In this document: one piece after another, positions 49,044 to 49,264 of the stretch
Numbering within the stretch: position 1 is the stretch's first letter
Layout: each line of letters opens with the position of its first letter
NCBI GenBank assembly: GCA_910575565.1
Contig: CAJTFL010000028.1
Coordinates: 1-49,264, forward strand
Origin: Lachnospiraceae bacterium
GTDB taxonomy: Bacteria; Bacillota; Clostridia; Lachnospirales; Lachnospiraceae
Length of the DNA stretch: 49,264 bases
Direction of reading: 5' to 3'
Position numbers and translations under genes: made by a program
Notes under the pieces: model-generated
Database searches by the model: none
Told to the model about the DNA's origin: nothing
The model's input: the letters and a program-made list of their open reading frames with translations, nothing else

Positions 49044-49264
49044 ATTTTTATCTTTCTGACAAACAGAGCCGATGAGCTGTGAGTTTGAAAACCTCTCGGC
49101 TATGTAAATTCAATTTGCAATATTGTTTATCTGATAAATCATTTTAATATAATTTTACTAGAGAGTTAAAAGTTCTTCACTGATTTAAAATAAAAAAAGA
49201 TAACATTTTGAAGTAAAATGTGTTATGTTTAAGCTGTCAAACAAAAAACATACACTTACGCCAA
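49044..49264. other. AT-rich tail without a gene
   Basis: A weak AGCCGA/TCGGCT hairpin (49067-49101) follows the MATE stop but lacks a U-tract. The rest is AT-rich and shows no gene up to the window end. Confidence 0.5.

Overview
The window looks like a chromosomal segment of a spore-forming gut Clostridia, most likely Lachnospiraceae. The signs are a cotJ spore-coat operon, an LPXTG-type giant adhesin carrying the 'ASASDA' motifs common in that family, moderate-to-high GC genes with strong AGGAGG ribosome-binding sites, and conjugative-element cargo typical of gut Firmicutes. The assignment rests on gene content and sequence style only; no search was run.

Layout. 1-11.3 kb, nearly all on the minus strand, is housekeeping: glnK-amtB (ammonium sensing and uptake) behind a structured leader with an intrinsic terminator; uppP; ung; hisH-hisF; a divergent Sir2-like protein; an AraC regulator; and a siroheme/tetrapyrrole operon (precorrin-2 dehydrogenase, hemC, fused cobA-hemD). 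11.4-16.6 kb holds a YwaF-like membrane protein, a PF09818-type ABC-class ATPase, a gluconate 5-dehydrogenase-like SDR with two GTATAC operators, and cotJA-cotJB-cotJC. cotJC is cut off by a foreign segment whose first gene is a large serine recombinase (16.6-19.5 kb, with a small SHOCT-like protein and an internally deleted DUF4143-type ATPase).

19.7-29.6 kb is a surface-adhesion locus on the minus strand: a SARP/BTAD regulator, a small conserved protein, a c-di-GMP-I riboswitch, and a ~2300-residue sortase-anchored adhesin with a thioester domain and many Cna-B/SpaA modules. 29.7-31.6 kb has a MITE-like element, an Rpn/PD-(D/E)XK nuclease, a compact three-way-junction structure and tRNA-Gln(CUG). 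31.9-37.8 kb is a lactose/beta-galactoside locus (GPH symporter, GH2 beta-galactosidase, divergent AraC regulator) whose regulator leader contains a 147-bp tandem repeat.

37.7-49.3 kb is a lower-GC, decayed integrative element: a second serine recombinase with a SHOCT-like partner, a 5'-truncated MazF, a sigma-factor gene with an amber stop, an ABC-F ATPase behind a leader-peptide attenuator, a second copy of the MITE sitting at the ABC-F transcription start, a GNAT, a KTR protein, two MATE pumps, an AraC-GNAT fusion and a PadR regulator. Short repeats recur in the leaders and coding regions of this cargo.

The strongest unusual points are: two homologous translated leaders in front of unrelated genes (ung and the ABC-class ATPase); a MITE family with 7-bp target duplications; the c-di-GMP switch on the giant adhesin; a cotJC-interrupting recombinase element; and the ABC-F attenuator with a MITE inserted at its promoter.
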